Source: a virus
DNA: 30,767 nt
Strand: one strand, 5' to 3'
Virus record (IMG/VR): IMGVR_UViG_3300030090_002221
Location: 1 to 30,767 of that record
Positions 6,669 to 16,206 of the stretch are shown here, piece after piece; positions within the stretch are counted from its first letter, which is position 1; every line of letters starts with the position of its first letter. Below the pieces are notes generated by a model. The model saw nothing but the letters and a program-made list of their open reading frames with translations. It did no database searches and was not told the origin of the DNA. The translations under genes were made by a program, and so were the position numbers.

Positions 6669-7361
6669 TTAATAATATATATAATTTTTTTCGTATATGT
6701 TTGCTGATATTTGTGCTTCTTTACCAAATCCTCCACCTGTTAGTGTTACTTTTGGATTAGATGTATATCCACCACCTTTATTTGTTAAAGTAACTGTATT
6801 AATCTCTCCACCTAATATAGTGCAAGTCGCTGTAGCTTGTGAAATTGATCCAGATTCTATTGAAATAGTAGGTGGTGAAGTATATCCAAAACCTGCATAA
6901 TCAATAGTTAATTCCACTACATAGTTAGAATGTTGTACGTATTGCACTTGTTCTTCACCTGTTTCTTCTTCTACATATAATTTTCCTATTTCTACTAATC
7001 CACTAACTAAACCATATTGAGTTTCGTCAGGTAATACAGAATTTTCTGTCATTGGTGCATGTTCACCATCTAATTGGATATTTTCTTGCCAAGATATTTC
7101 GTAAACTTCATATTTCCAATATCCTGCAGGAGTTAAATTTATTCTTCCTGTCAATGTATTAGGTGTAGCGTGATAAGTGAAATCACATTTAGTATATCTG
7201 TCAGTTATTGTTTCTGTAGTTGCATAAGAATAAATAGTATCTCCTGTCATATCATTCGTAAACTTAAATAAATGATTCCAATTAGAAGCAGAAGTATTAA
7301 TTCTATTTTCTTTTGTAGTGACATAAACAGTAAAATTTTCTTTTTGTGTTGCATGAATCAT
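6669..7361 (-). CDS. beta-repeat virion protein
   Basis: This 230-residue protein has an N-terminal domain of about 150 residues and a C-terminal pair of repeats of the type GYTSPPTISI...ATATCTILGGEINTVTLT and GGGYTSNPKVTLTGGG. These Gly-Tyr-Thr-Ser repeats occur in many phage structural proteins and bacterial surface proteins and form stacked beta structure. It follows a transcription terminator after the tail tube gene. The N-terminal part has a virion-protein appearance (YWKYEVYEISWQENI). It may be a decoration or head fibre protein. Confidence 0.6.
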   Translation of the reverse strand: MIHATQKENFTVYVTTKENRINTSASNWNHLFKFTNDMTGDTIYSYATTETITDRYTKCDFTYHATPNTLTGRINLTPAGYWKYEVYEISWQENIQLDGEHAPMTENSVLPDETQYGLVSGLVEIGKLYVEEETGEEQVQYVQHSNYVVELTIDYAGFGYTSPPTISIESGSISQATATCTILGGEINTVTLTNKGGGYTSNPKVTLTGGGFGKEAQISANIYEKNYIYY

Positions 7362-7396
7362 ATTATATAATAGAAAATACTATAATATATTTGCTT

Positions 7397-7424
7397 AAAA
7401 AAGAAAAGAGGGCAAATTGCCCCC
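7397..7424 (-). terminator. intrinsic terminator after tail tube gene
   Basis: On the leftward strand a GC-rich hairpin (GGGCAA paired with TTGCCC, arms at 7417-7422 and 7410-7415) is followed by a T-rich tract (TCTTTTCTTTTTT, 7409-7397). This is the textbook form of a Rho-independent terminator, placed between the tail tube stop (7460) and the next start (7361). Confidence 0.8.
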
Positions 7425-7459
7425 TAATCAAAGATATAAAGATTACTTAAGTAAGAATA

Positions 7460-8026
7460 TTATGATGATACTATAGGAATCTGAGCTCCTGAATCTGCGT
7501 TATCAAATGCAGTAGCAGTATAATCTTTCATAAATACAAAAGGCTCAGGCTCTAAACCATCGAAAGTCAGAGTGTAACCATTCCTATCTCCAAATGCCGC
7601 TCCAGTGTCCTCAGTTCCTGCATTTAAACTCATTGAGTTGTGTCTACCTAGACATATAATTTGATTATGCCCATTTGCTAACAAAGAATTTAACTCACAA
7701 AATATAACTACTTGAGTTTGTCCAAGTAATTTAATCTCATTTTGATCTTCTTTAGTTAATTTATTTAATACCATGTTTACTGTAGGTGTATAAAATAACG
7801 TTCCATTTTCTACTGATCCTGTAATTGATTCAGAAGCGTTAGTAGAACCTCTAGGAACTACGTATTTATACAAACTATTAGTAGTCATGTCTATATCTGT
7901 TATTTCGGAAGATGTTACAGTCATAGAAGTGATTTGATCAGATACTGCGAAATATACCGCTTTTACGCCACCTGAAATCCTCGAACAATCTAAGCCTCTT
8001 CCTTTAGTTAATGAAGTACATGCCAT
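7460..8026 (-). CDS. probable major tail tube protein
   Basis: This 188-residue protein begins MACTSLTKGRGLDCSRISGG and ends with GDRNGYTLTFDGLEPEPFVF. That layout is seen in tail tube-like structural proteins of Bacteroidota siphophages. A central charged helix (MVLNKLTKEDQNEIKLLGQ) is followed by beta strands. The gene stands alone between two intrinsic terminators, directly after the capsid gene, as expected for a protein made in bulk. It could instead be another abundant head or tail structural protein; the family call is from pattern memory. Confidence 0.6.
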   Translation of the reverse strand: MACTSLTKGRGLDCSRISGGVKAVYFAVSDQITSMTVTSSEITDIDMTTNSLYKYVVPRGSTNASESITGSVENGTLFYTPTVNMVLNKLTKEDQNEIKLLGQTQVVIFCELNSLLANGHNQIICLGRHNSMSLNAGTEDTGAAFGDRNGYTLTFDGLEPEPFVFMKDYTATAFDNADSGAQIPIVSS

Positions 8027-8043
8027 ATTTTCGTGTTTTAAAA

Positions 8044-8074
8044 GTTAAAAACAGAGGGTATATTTCAACCCTCT
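8044..8074 (-). terminator. intrinsic terminator after major capsid gene
   Basis: A perfect seven-base stem, AGAGGGT (8053-8059) with ACCCTCT (8068-8074), has an eight-base loop. On the leftward strand it is followed by GTTTTTAACTTTT. It lies between the capsid gene stop (8087) and the tail tube start (8026). The other strand is also T-rich after the stem, but no rightward gene precedes it. Confidence 0.75.
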
Positions 8075-8086
8075 ATTTTATAATTA

Positions 8087-9022
8087 TTATGATTGGTGAA
8101 CTATATCTGTTCCAACTCCTAATTGTACGCCACCAGTGTATTTAGCAACTAAACGTACATTATCTGATCCATCTAAAGCAGCCATATCCATCAAAGCAAT
8201 TCTTGTAGTGTCAGATAATAAATCTGTTCCAAAGAATAAGTTTGATTTTTCAGCAGCTACCATTTGGTTGTTAGGCATACCTGGACAAACTGCAATCTTG
8301 TATCCCTCGAATACAGGCTCATAGTCTCCATTCATGTTATAAGCATTTACATATCCTAAAGTAGATACTGCAGATATATATAAAGCATAAGTTTTAGCGT
8401 TCATGTATATATGCAAATCATCTTTAGTTAAAGCAGAATTTAAATTAGATGCCATTGCTCCAGTTAAAGATTGTAGGTTAGCTATTATATTAGAAGCGTC
8501 ATAAGGAGCAGTAGCCGTGTCAGCGTGTACTGTTCCATCTACTGCGAATGCTCCTGTAGTTGCAGTTAGGAATCCTTCAAATTCTCCATTTGTTGCTCCT
8601 GTTCCTGTCCAAATATTATTTTCAGCTGCGTTTGCGATTATTTCACCCATGTATGAAATTACGTAATCTTCAAAACTTGCAGGTAGTGGAGCTCCTGCAC
8701 CTGCTCTCATTTCTAAAGCTTCCCAAGAACTTAATAAGTTATTCTTACATAAACTAAGATTAACCTGTAGGTTCTTTGGCTCTAGGATTTTTTCAGTCAA
8801 TTCTAATTTTCCTTGACTTTCAAAGTCACAAGTTGCATTTCTTACAAGTCCTTCTCCCCCTGCATCAACGCCATGCGACATTCTTTGGATAACTGATTTA
8901 TACTTGATATTTTCTATCATAGTTAAAAAATCTAAACTCTTAGCTTCTTTTAAAGCTGCTGAGATATAGAATCCAGCTGCTTTTCCTGCAAACGTAGATC
9001 CTGTTATAGTTGGTTGTGCCAT
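8087..9022 (-). CDS. major capsid protein (HK97-fold type)
   Basis: This 311-residue protein looks like the major capsid protein of Bacteroidota siphophages. It has a short N-terminal region, a KNLQVNLSLCKNNLL stretch before the core, the segment ENNIWTGTGATNGEFEGFL, and a C-terminal block NLFFGTDLLSDTTRIALMD followed by VRLVAKYTGGVQLGVGTDIV. The order upstream is XkdF-like protease, acidic scaffold, capsid, the usual prohead module. A strong terminator follows it, consistent with high expression. The start ATG has the recurring AAATTATGGCA context of the late genes. Confidence 0.87.
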   Translation of the reverse strand: MAQPTITGSTFAGKAAGFYISAALKEAKSLDFLTMIENIKYKSVIQRMSHGVDAGGEGLVRNATCDFESQGKLELTEKILEPKNLQVNLSLCKNNLLSSWEALEMRAGAGAPLPASFEDYVISYMGEIIANAAENNIWTGTGATNGEFEGFLTATTGAFAVDGTVHADTATAPYDASNIIANLQSLTGAMASNLNSALTKDDLHIYMNAKTYALYISAVSTLGYVNAYNMNGDYEPVFEGYKIAVCPGMPNNQMVAAEKSNLFFGTDLLSDTTRIALMDMAALDGSDNVRLVAKYTGGVQLGVGTDIVHQS

Positions 9023-9048
9023 AATTTATTATTTTTATTTATTAATTA

Positions 9049-9747
9049 TTATTTATTAAGATTATATATGAATCTTTCTTTTTTAGACAATTTGTTGTAC
9101 TCTTTTCTTGATAACGTTGGTTTGTCTGAAGTAAACTTATTAGTGTTTATAGGAGTTTCTGCAGGTTTTTTACCTAACTCTATTTTTAAATTTTCAACTT
9201 CTTCTTTTAACGCTTGTGCTTCTTCTTGAGAAAATTCAACCACTTCTGTAGTTTTTATAGATTTTGGATTCGTACCTGGTTCAGACATTTCAACTTCTTC
9301 TTCTTCAACTGAATCTTCACCTAATTTAGATTTTAGGTCAGCAACAGCGTCCTCTAAATTCTTAATTCTTTTTTCCATACCCTCCCAATCAGCAACATCT
9401 GCTTCTTCGTCATTGTAGTCATCTTCCTCTTTATCTTCTTCTTTTTCAGCTTCTACTTCTTCTTTTGGAGTTTCAGCTTCTTCTGTTTCTGTTTCCATAA
9501 CTTCAGCAACTACTCCCTCATCTTCAACTCTAAAAGATACACCTGTATCAGTTTTATAAGTTCCAATTGGTAATGGAATTGTTGTTCCATCTTCTGTTAA
9601 AACGCTAATATCCACGCCTTGTGCTAATTCTTCTGCAGTAGATACCAATATTGTACCATCTTCAGTTTTAGCTTGCCATTCTAATTTAATAGCTTCGGAT
9701 TCCTTATCTAATCCAAGCGCTACAAGTATTTGATTTTTAATATCCAT
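9049..9747 (-). CDS. capsid scaffolding protein
   Basis: This 232-residue protein is highly acidic, with a Glu/Asp-rich middle (residues about 80-155) and predicted coiled coil (GMEKRIKNLEDAVADLKSKLG), and a Lys-rich C terminus (RKEYNKLSKKERFIYNLNK). An acidic coiled-coil protein with a basic capsid-binding tail, encoded immediately upstream of the capsid gene and downstream of a protease, is the signature of a scaffold degraded during prohead maturation. The N-terminal 75 residues look like a small beta domain (WQAKTEDGTILVSTAEELAQG) and may be a second functional unit. Confidence 0.75.
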   Translation of the reverse strand: MDIKNQILVALGLDKESEAIKLEWQAKTEDGTILVSTAEELAQGVDISVLTEDGTTIPLPIGTYKTDTGVSFRVEDEGVVAEVMETETEEAETPKEEVEAEKEEDKEEDDYNDEEADVADWEGMEKRIKNLEDAVADLKSKLGEDSVEEEEVEMSEPGTNPKSIKTTEVVEFSQEEAQALKEEVENLKIELGKKPAETPINTNKFTSDKPTLSRKEYNKLSKKERFIYNLNK

Positions 9748-9778
9748 AGTTTTTAGTATTTGTTATATAATAGTTAGT

Positions 9779-10504
9779 TTACTTATTTATTTGATTTTCT
9801 TGTATTATTTCATTTAATGCACGTAAAATTTCTTCATCTGTAGGTGTTCTTTCGTTCATTTGTTCAAATTTGTCCACAAAGTAACCCTCTATAGATAATC
9901 CTTTTAACTCTCCTGCTTTAATTTTTTCCCATAATTCATTGTTCTCAATTTTCATTTTTACAAACCATGTTCCATTTGGTAAATCAAATCCATATAATTT
10001 AGATTTATCTTGATCACCCTCTTTTATCCATGATTCTATTGTAAGAACACCTGATACTCTTTCTTGATGTTGATAAGTTGCCTTATGGTGGTTATTATGT
10101 TTTAAATATAATTCACTTGCTTTCCTTACCGTTTCAGGACTAAAATAAACATAGTAATCTGAATCAGTATTTGGATCATATCTAAATATTTGTTTGTTTG
10201 GTATAAGTGCAGGACTAACTAACATTCTTTTTTCCTCATCAATTTTTGCAAATGTTAAATTATTCTTTTCTTTACCAAAAAACACAAAATCCTGCTCTAT
10301 TGCAGGTGCTGTAACTAAACTTATAGCGTCAATAGCCAATTCTTCAGAATCGTTATCTATAACTAATTCTACAATTTTAGTCGTTTTTTCTTCTTCGTAG
10401 TGGTTATTAGGATTTGCTTGTTTACATTCTTCTATAGAATCGTATTCACATTCTCCTCTATCACCCCACTTTGCTTTTCCGTTATCGCATTTCTTACAAG
10501 GCAT
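9779..10504 (-). CDS. prohead protease, XkdF-like
   Basis: This 241-residue protein matches the XkdF-type putative phage serine protease pattern. It has ISLVTAPAIEQDFVFFGK, then KRMLVSPALIPNKQIFR, the FSPETVRKASELYLKH helix, a His-rich HHKATYQHQ stretch, TWFVKMKIENNELWEKI and GELKGLSIEGYF. The N terminus has six Cys in MPCKKCDNGKAKWGDRGEC...ECKQ, a short CxxC module seen on related proteins. Position directly before scaffold and capsid supports a role in prohead maturation. Confidence 0.8.
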   Translation of the reverse strand: MPCKKCDNGKAKWGDRGECEYDSIEECKQANPNNHYEEEKTTKIVELVIDNDSEELAIDAISLVTAPAIEQDFVFFGKEKNNLTFAKIDEEKRMLVSPALIPNKQIFRYDPNTDSDYYVYFSPETVRKASELYLKHNNHHKATYQHQERVSGVLTIESWIKEGDQDKSKLYGFDLPNGTWFVKMKIENNELWEKIKAGELKGLSIEGYFVDKFEQMNERTPTDEEILRALNEIIQENQINK

Positions 10505-10538
10505 AATATATAATAGTTTTAATTGTTATTTATTTGAT

Positions 10539-12455
10539 TTATATCGTACTGTTTCTTCTAATTTCACCTAATTGCTCCTGAGAATTAGACATTTCATCAG
10601 TAACTACAAACGCTTTAATTGGATCAGGTTCTTCACCACCACCTAATGTGAATGCACCACTACCCATAATTGCTTCTGTTGGTGCAGCTTCTACAGTATT
10701 TGCAGCTTCTACAGATGAAGCGCTTAAATCAGGTGTAGTTTGATCAGGTGGCGAATTGCTTTCTGACCTTATCGCTTGAATGTTTTTAAATCCTGCTACT
10801 ATTGCAGCTGCTGCCGCTATACCACCAAGAACAGGACCAACAACAGGAATAGATGACATTGAGGTAAAAGCTTGAGTTGCACCTAAATAAGTTTGGATAG
10901 TTGCCTGTGCAATTGCTGCAGCTTTTCCTGCTTTACTTTCTTTACCCATTATATCTGATAATTGTCCAAAAGCGTCAGATGCTAAACCTATTTTTTGTCT
11001 CGTAGTTAATTCTTCATCTTTAGTTTCTTGCTGATTTATTTTTGCTTTAGCACGTGCATATTTTTTATCTATTTCTTCTTTTAATGCTGCAAAATTTTCC
11101 ATACCTGCAATAGATTCCATTTCTTTTCTTTGCTGTATATCTAATTCTGCTTCTGCTCGTCTCGTTTCATCTTCTATAAGTGCTAAGAAATTTTCATCAC
11201 GCAATTCCTGTAATAATTCAGCTTCTTCTGCTCTTTTTTCAGCAGCTTTTTCCGCTTCTTCTTCTTCTTTAGCTGCTTTTTCGTCTAATTTAGCTTGTTC
11301 TTCTTCATCTCTTGCTTTTTTCTCTGCTGCTATTTCATTTTCAAAAGCATTTACTTCTGTCATTACTCGCCTACGCATTTTCATAGACGCAGTTTGTTTT
11401 TCAATTAATGCAACTTTTAAATCTGCTAATTTTTGTTCATCTTCTACTAAATTTTCAGATTGTGCCATTGCTTCTTGCTGTACTCTTACTCGTTCAGCTG
11501 CTAATTCTAACTCTCTTTGTGTTGTTTGCTCCTCTAACTCTAAAGCTTTTTTAAGATTATCTAACCTTTCTTGTGCAGATAATGATTCATCTTCTGCAGC
11601 TAATCTTGCTTTTTCTATTTCTTTTCTTGTTTCAGCTTTTTGTATAGCAAACTGCATTTCTGTATCTCTTAATTTTTGAGTTGCTTTTTCTAATTCTCCC
11701 ATTATTTCAACCTCTTTCTTGATCTCCTCACCCATTCCTGAAAATGCTTCTTTAGTTTCACTTATTGCTTCTTTTAATGAGGTTTTTCCTGTAAAGAAAT
11801 TTTTAATAATACCACCAAATTGAGAAATTCTATCTTTTATCACATCAACTGCAGCACCTACTTTTGCAAACACAACTGCTAATTCATCTGCTCCTCTTTT
11901 AGTGCTAGTAAAATAAGTCATTAATGAACCAAAAGCAATTAATAATGCTCCTATACCTGTACTCAATATTCCTGCAGTAATAGTACTAAACATTAATTTA
12001 GCAGTTGGTATAATTTTACCCATAGTTGCTTTGACATCATTTAAAGATACACCCATAATCCTTAAATTACCTACTCCCTCATCTAATGCTTTATTGCTAT
12101 CTTTTTGTGCGTCATTGAATTTTTTAACTTCTTTTCCTGCTTGAGATTGTTGTTGTTTTAATTCTTTAAGACCTATTTTTTCTAATTTTAATTCTTTTGT
12201 GGTATCTGCTATTTGTTTATTCAAATCTCCCATACCTTTGTAAAATGCTCCTTTTGGTATAGCGTCCTGTTTTGCTTTTAATTCAATTAGATTTTTTTCT
12301 AGATCATTTATTACGTTATTTTGGATATTTATTTGATCACCTAACTCAGTATATTCTTTTGTAACTGAATCTAAAGATTTTTCAAACTCTTTTACCTCTT
12401 GCGTTGCTTGTTTTATATCTGATTTTACCGAAAAAATTAATTCTTCACTTGCCAT
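10539..12455 (-). CDS. tail tape measure protein
   Basis: This 638-residue protein has long coiled-coil regions at both ends, and the middle is Glu/Lys/Ala-rich (residues about 230-480). A hydrophobic pair of helices lies at 151-182 (FSTITAGILSTGIGALLIAF) and a second Gly/Ala-rich hydrophobic patch nearer the C terminus (VVGPVLGGIAAAAAIVAGF). These are the marks of a tape measure, which sets tail length and leaves the tail tip during DNA entry. No peptidoglycan hydrolase domain is seen. By the usual rise per residue of about 0.15 nm the tail should be near 95 nm, an inference. It lies downstream of the tip genes rather than upstream. Confidence 0.88.
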   Translation of the reverse strand: MASEELIFSVKSDIKQATQEVKEFEKSLDSVTKEYTELGDQINIQNNVINDLEKNLIELKAKQDAIPKGAFYKGMGDLNKQIADTTKELKLEKIGLKELKQQQSQAGKEVKKFNDAQKDSNKALDEGVGNLRIMGVSLNDVKATMGKIIPTAKLMFSTITAGILSTGIGALLIAFGSLMTYFTSTKRGADELAVVFAKVGAAVDVIKDRISQFGGIIKNFFTGKTSLKEAISETKEAFSGMGEEIKKEVEIMGELEKATQKLRDTEMQFAIQKAETRKEIEKARLAAEDESLSAQERLDNLKKALELEEQTTQRELELAAERVRVQQEAMAQSENLVEDEQKLADLKVALIEKQTASMKMRRRVMTEVNAFENEIAAEKKARDEEEQAKLDEKAAKEEEEAEKAAEKRAEEAELLQELRDENFLALIEDETRRAEAELDIQQRKEMESIAGMENFAALKEEIDKKYARAKAKINQQETKDEELTTRQKIGLASDAFGQLSDIMGKESKAGKAAAIAQATIQTYLGATQAFTSMSSIPVVGPVLGGIAAAAAIVAGFKNIQAIRSESNSPPDQTTPDLSASSVEAANTVEAAPTEAIMGSGAFTLGGGEEPDPIKAFVVTDEMSNSQEQLGEIRRNSTI

Positions 12456-12465
12456 AATTTATGTT

Positions 12466-13392
12466 TTAAAATGTTACGTTTGTAGATATAAGTTCATGTA
12501 TGTAAACAGATGCAGACCATAAATTTTGCACATTATTTCTATCTGATACTTGTATTGTCATAGATTTAACGTCTGTGGTTGAACTATCTACCATACTAAA
12601 AGAACCATTTACCCCAGCGCCACCACCTGAATCATATTTTGCTATATTTCTAGTCATTCCTACTATAAAAATCATATTATAACTATCGTCTATTCTTGCT
12701 ACACCTTTTAAATTTCTATAAGAGAAATTACCTGCTGTTCCATTACTACCCCCCTGTTCAAATCTTGTCATGTAAATCTCATATCCTACTATACTATTAT
12801 TTTTTACATTTATATAATTAGTTCCATCACCATTTACAGTTAAATTAGTTGCAGTATTATCTGTAGTTGTTCCTGACAACTGTATTAATGACATCTGTCT
12901 GTCGTAATAAAATAGTGTTCTTTCATCTCCCTCTACATAAGTTTGTAAATTTACACCACCCCCTTTTACGAATTCTGATTGCCTTGTAGCTGTACCATTT
13001 ACACCTATCGCTACTGTATTTTTTAAACTATTATCTATATAATTACCCTCTCCTGAAATAATGTTATTTTTAGCAAAACCACGCACCTCATTATTTTGTC
13101 CACCTATTATTGTATTTACTACACCTTTTTCTATTATATGATCAGTACCAATTTGAGTGTTTTTTCCTTTATACATATTCTGAGTAATTTTAGAATTGTA
13201 TTGTTGGTTTATCCTACAAACTTGATTGAAAGAATCGTAAGTATATCCATAAGCGCGACATTCTTTCTCACTAGGAACTATATTATGTATTGTTCCATTT
13301 GTAAATAATACATTACCAAGTGGATCAATTTCATAGGGCGCTACATTGTAGCCATTTATATATCTTATATATGGTTTAAAACTATCACTCAT
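12466..13392 (-). CDS. tail fibre/tip protein with YadA-like head repeats
   Basis: In this 308-residue protein, residues about 85-145 contain stacked motifs of the form NTIIGGQNNEV, NNIISGEGNYI and NTVAIGVNGTA, like the left-handed beta-roll repeats of trimeric adhesin heads. The C-terminal half is Gly/Asn/Ser-rich and beta-like, as in phage fibre tips. It overlaps the large tail-tip gene by eight bases. A trimeric fibre or receptor-binding role is likely, though no receptor can be inferred. Confidence 0.68.
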   Translation of the reverse strand: MSDSFKPYIRYINGYNVAPYEIDPLGNVLFTNGTIHNIVPSEKECRAYGYTYDSFNQVCRINQQYNSKITQNMYKGKNTQIGTDHIIEKGVVNTIIGGQNNEVRGFAKNNIISGEGNYIDNSLKNTVAIGVNGTATRQSEFVKGGGVNLQTYVEGDERTLFYYDRQMSLIQLSGTTTDNTATNLTVNGDGTNYINVKNNSIVGYEIYMTRFEQGGSNGTAGNFSYRNLKGVARIDDSYNMIFIVGMTRNIAKYDSGGGAGVNGSFSMVDSSTTDVKSMTIQVSDRNNVQNLWSASVYIHELISTNVTF

Positions 13393-16204
13393 TAGGCAAA
13401 AGGATTAATTCGACAACAGATAAGGTGTCAGGTTTATAATTTATTTTATTTACTCTAAATTTTCTATTTCTAATCATAATTCTATCGTAAAATTCAAAGT
13501 TATCTATATCATTTTCAGTTAAATATAATTTTACTTTTATTGTCCTAGTATCTGGGTGATATAATTGCTCAAAATATGATTGGTAATATAGCATGAAAAG
13601 GTTCATAGTTGGCGCTGTTCCCATACCATTAATAAATTGACATGCTCCAAAATTTAGATCAGTTGTAGTTAATGGATTAGTAGATGGCACTTCACTTGTA
13701 TGAGAAAATAGATTGTAGGCTTGTGCATTTGTTCCTACTGTACCATTTTGGTATGGTGTATAAAATGTAGGCAAACCACCCATATTATATGGACTATCCC
13801 CTGAAACATTATATAAGATTCTTGGTTTATTTTCAAATGAAGTAAATTCTGTTCCCTCATCATTTGCACTATAAATAGCAGGGGCTATAAAATTAGGAAA
13901 GAAATCAAAGATAGGTTTCATAACTGTAGCAGCAAATGGTGTAGCTTCTATTTTTTCTTCACCTGTAACTAAAGTATATTCAGGCACTTGCCATTTCAAA
14001 CTTCCATAATTATATCCACCTGTAGCGCTTTTATATACACTAAATGGATAATCCTTATCCTCAGCATATTGAAAAGTAGTTGTTTGTTTTAATTTAAGAG
14101 GTTCTAATTTTGTATCATCTATATCTACTTTTTCTGTCCAATCCCTTGTTGTTGGATTAAATAACCAATCTTCTATAAATACAAATTGGTATGGTTCAAT
14201 TATTAAATTAGTTGGATTATCTTTATCTTGTATTACAACTAAATTAAACATGGTAATAAGACCTTTTATAAATTCCCATTGTCCTAAATCCCCCCTTAGT
14301 GTGTTAAGCATTGAGCCAACATTTATATTACCTTGATTTGCTCCACCCCATATCCTAGATACTGATGTTAAAGAAGCTGAAGCGCCTAATGTTAAAATAT
14401 TAAAGAAAAAAGCTATAGTGTCACCTGTCATTAATGTTCTTTCGAATTTACCTGTAAGATGAACTATATCTCCTGCTTGTCCTACTAAAGTTTCTGCATT
14501 TGCAATAGGTTGTGCGTTTCCAAACTGTGTCCATGGTATACCAAAAATAAAAATAGTATTAGCATTATTTAAAGTAATATAGACATCATATTCAATAGAA
14601 AATTTAGTGTAGTCAGAAGTTGCAGTAAATATACCTGTAGTGTCATCATAACCGCAGTTAGCAGGAAATGAATCATTACTAGGAAATATTAAGAAATATC
14701 CACCTGAACCTGCAGAACCTCCACCATAAGTAAAATTTTGTGCAGAATCAGTAGACAAAAACATTGCTTGTCCTGTACTCATAGCGTCCATAGGAGATTC
14801 ATCACCACCCCAATTAAAATCCATATAATAATCTCCAAACACAGAATCTACAAACTGAGATTGGTAAGTAAAACCTGCTTCTGCGAATATATTTTGCCAT
14901 AAATATTTCACATTTAACCATGGACGATAAACATCTTCTAATCTGTTGATTGATGGCATTCCTTCTGTTGCACCATTTCCAATCTGAATTTGTGTAGCAG
15001 ACGCATTAATGTTTCCTGTCCAATCGCAAAAAGGATATCTTAATACAGATGTTGTAGTTGCTCCTACAGGTCCTGCAAATTCATTAGGATTAGTTAAAGG
15101 ATTTTCTAATGCTATTTGTCCATAATTAGCGTCTTGTATATTATTACGATTATATTTATGAGTTAATTCCATAAATACATTACTTAAATCAGAAAATTTC
15201 TTTGCTTTTAATATTTCTGCTAATGATGTAGATTTAGAATATAAATTGACATTATAACTTCTCTCACCTTTCTTTTCTTGTACATTGATCAACCTAAGAT
15301 ATCCATCAAATATCGTAATTCCATTTTGTTTATAAATCGCCCTCGTTTGTTTGTAAGGATTAAAAGATGGTGTGAGCATACTATCTTTAGTTATTTCAAA
15401 TATATACTCAAAAATATTATTATTATGTTTTGTAGCAGGTAAATTGAAGTTTTTAGAATATGATTGTTGCTTTTCTCCTGCATTAGTAAAACTATCTATA
15501 CTTAATGTAATAGGAATTTCCTGTTCATTATATAAATCACATATTACTTGTCCATCATCATACAAATCTAAAGGTGCTGCAGTTGCTCTTATTTCTACAT
15601 TATTAATACCTAAATAATCTGAACTTGTTTTACTTGCATATTGCAAAACAAGATAACCATAAGTATCTAATGCTGTAAAAGTTATTGGTGTATTTGGTCC
15701 TAAAGTGTCTGTTCCTTGTATTATTTGAGGTAATGCAGGTGTATTTAATACTCTATCAGGACTTACACTTGTTGCATTTGCTACACCAAATTGTAAAGTG
15801 TCTAAAAATCCTGTATTTGCTCTTGGTTTAGATGTAGATGTTCTTAACTCATATTGCTGTCCAGGTATCATACCATCTATTCTTTGATATATACCAACAT
15901 AAGGTACAGAAGATCCTAAATTTGCACCCTGAAATCTAACTTCCGGTGTTAGTGTTGTATTATTAAATGATGTCGTAATTCCATTAGTTATACCATTATG
16001 ATAGAAAGATTGCCAATTATTTACAGGTGGTAAAGTATTTAAAGCGTTAAAAGTTAATTCGTAAGGAGTATAAGATAAAACAGTTTGACTTAATGGAGCG
16101 CTTGTAAACGCTTGTCCATCTGCCACTAAATTCGCTCCAATGTTCCCACTTATTTGAGAATAACCTTGATAATTCTGTGGATATAAAACTAACTGTATTG
16201 ACAT
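13385..16204 (-). CDS. large tail-tip/baseplate hub protein
   Basis: This 939-residue protein is the largest in the genome. The N-terminal 200 residues resemble a carbohydrate-binding-like beta domain (GMIPGQQYELRTSTSKP). The region after about 210 (ICDLYNEQEIPITLSIDSF, then FDGYLRLINVQEKKGERSYNVNLYS) has the look of hub or Tal-like proteins of Bacteroidota phages. The C terminus (FEFYDRIMIRNRKFRVNKIN) is also typical. It lies between another large tail protein and a fibre. It likely forms the tail tip that contacts the host surface; no enzyme motif was seen. Confidence 0.68.
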   Translation of the reverse strand: MSIQLVLYPQNYQGYSQISGNIGANLVADGQAFTSAPLSQTVLSYTPYELTFNALNTLPPVNNWQSFYHNGITNGITTSFNNTTLTPEVRFQGANLGSSVPYVGIYQRIDGMIPGQQYELRTSTSKPRANTGFLDTLQFGVANATSVSPDRVLNTPALPQIIQGTDTLGPNTPITFTALDTYGYLVLQYASKTSSDYLGINNVEIRATAAPLDLYDDGQVICDLYNEQEIPITLSIDSFTNAGEKQQSYSKNFNLPATKHNNNIFEYIFEITKDSMLTPSFNPYKQTRAIYKQNGITIFDGYLRLINVQEKKGERSYNVNLYSKSTSLAEILKAKKFSDLSNVFMELTHKYNRNNIQDANYGQIALENPLTNPNEFAGPVGATTTSVLRYPFCDWTGNINASATQIQIGNGATEGMPSINRLEDVYRPWLNVKYLWQNIFAEAGFTYQSQFVDSVFGDYYMDFNWGGDESPMDAMSTGQAMFLSTDSAQNFTYGGGSAGSGGYFLIFPSNDSFPANCGYDDTTGIFTATSDYTKFSIEYDVYITLNNANTIFIFGIPWTQFGNAQPIANAETLVGQAGDIVHLTGKFERTLMTGDTIAFFFNILTLGASASLTSVSRIWGGANQGNINVGSMLNTLRGDLGQWEFIKGLITMFNLVVIQDKDNPTNLIIEPYQFVFIEDWLFNPTTRDWTEKVDIDDTKLEPLKLKQTTTFQYAEDKDYPFSVYKSATGGYNYGSLKWQVPEYTLVTGEEKIEATPFAATVMKPIFDFFPNFIAPAIYSANDEGTEFTSFENKPRILYNVSGDSPYNMGGLPTFYTPYQNGTVGTNAQAYNLFSHTSEVPSTNPLTTTDLNFGACQFINGMGTAPTMNLFMLYYQSYFEQLYHPDTRTIKVKLYLTENDIDNFEFYDRIMIRNRKFRVNKINYKPDTLSVVELILLPNE

Positions 16205-16206
16205 AA

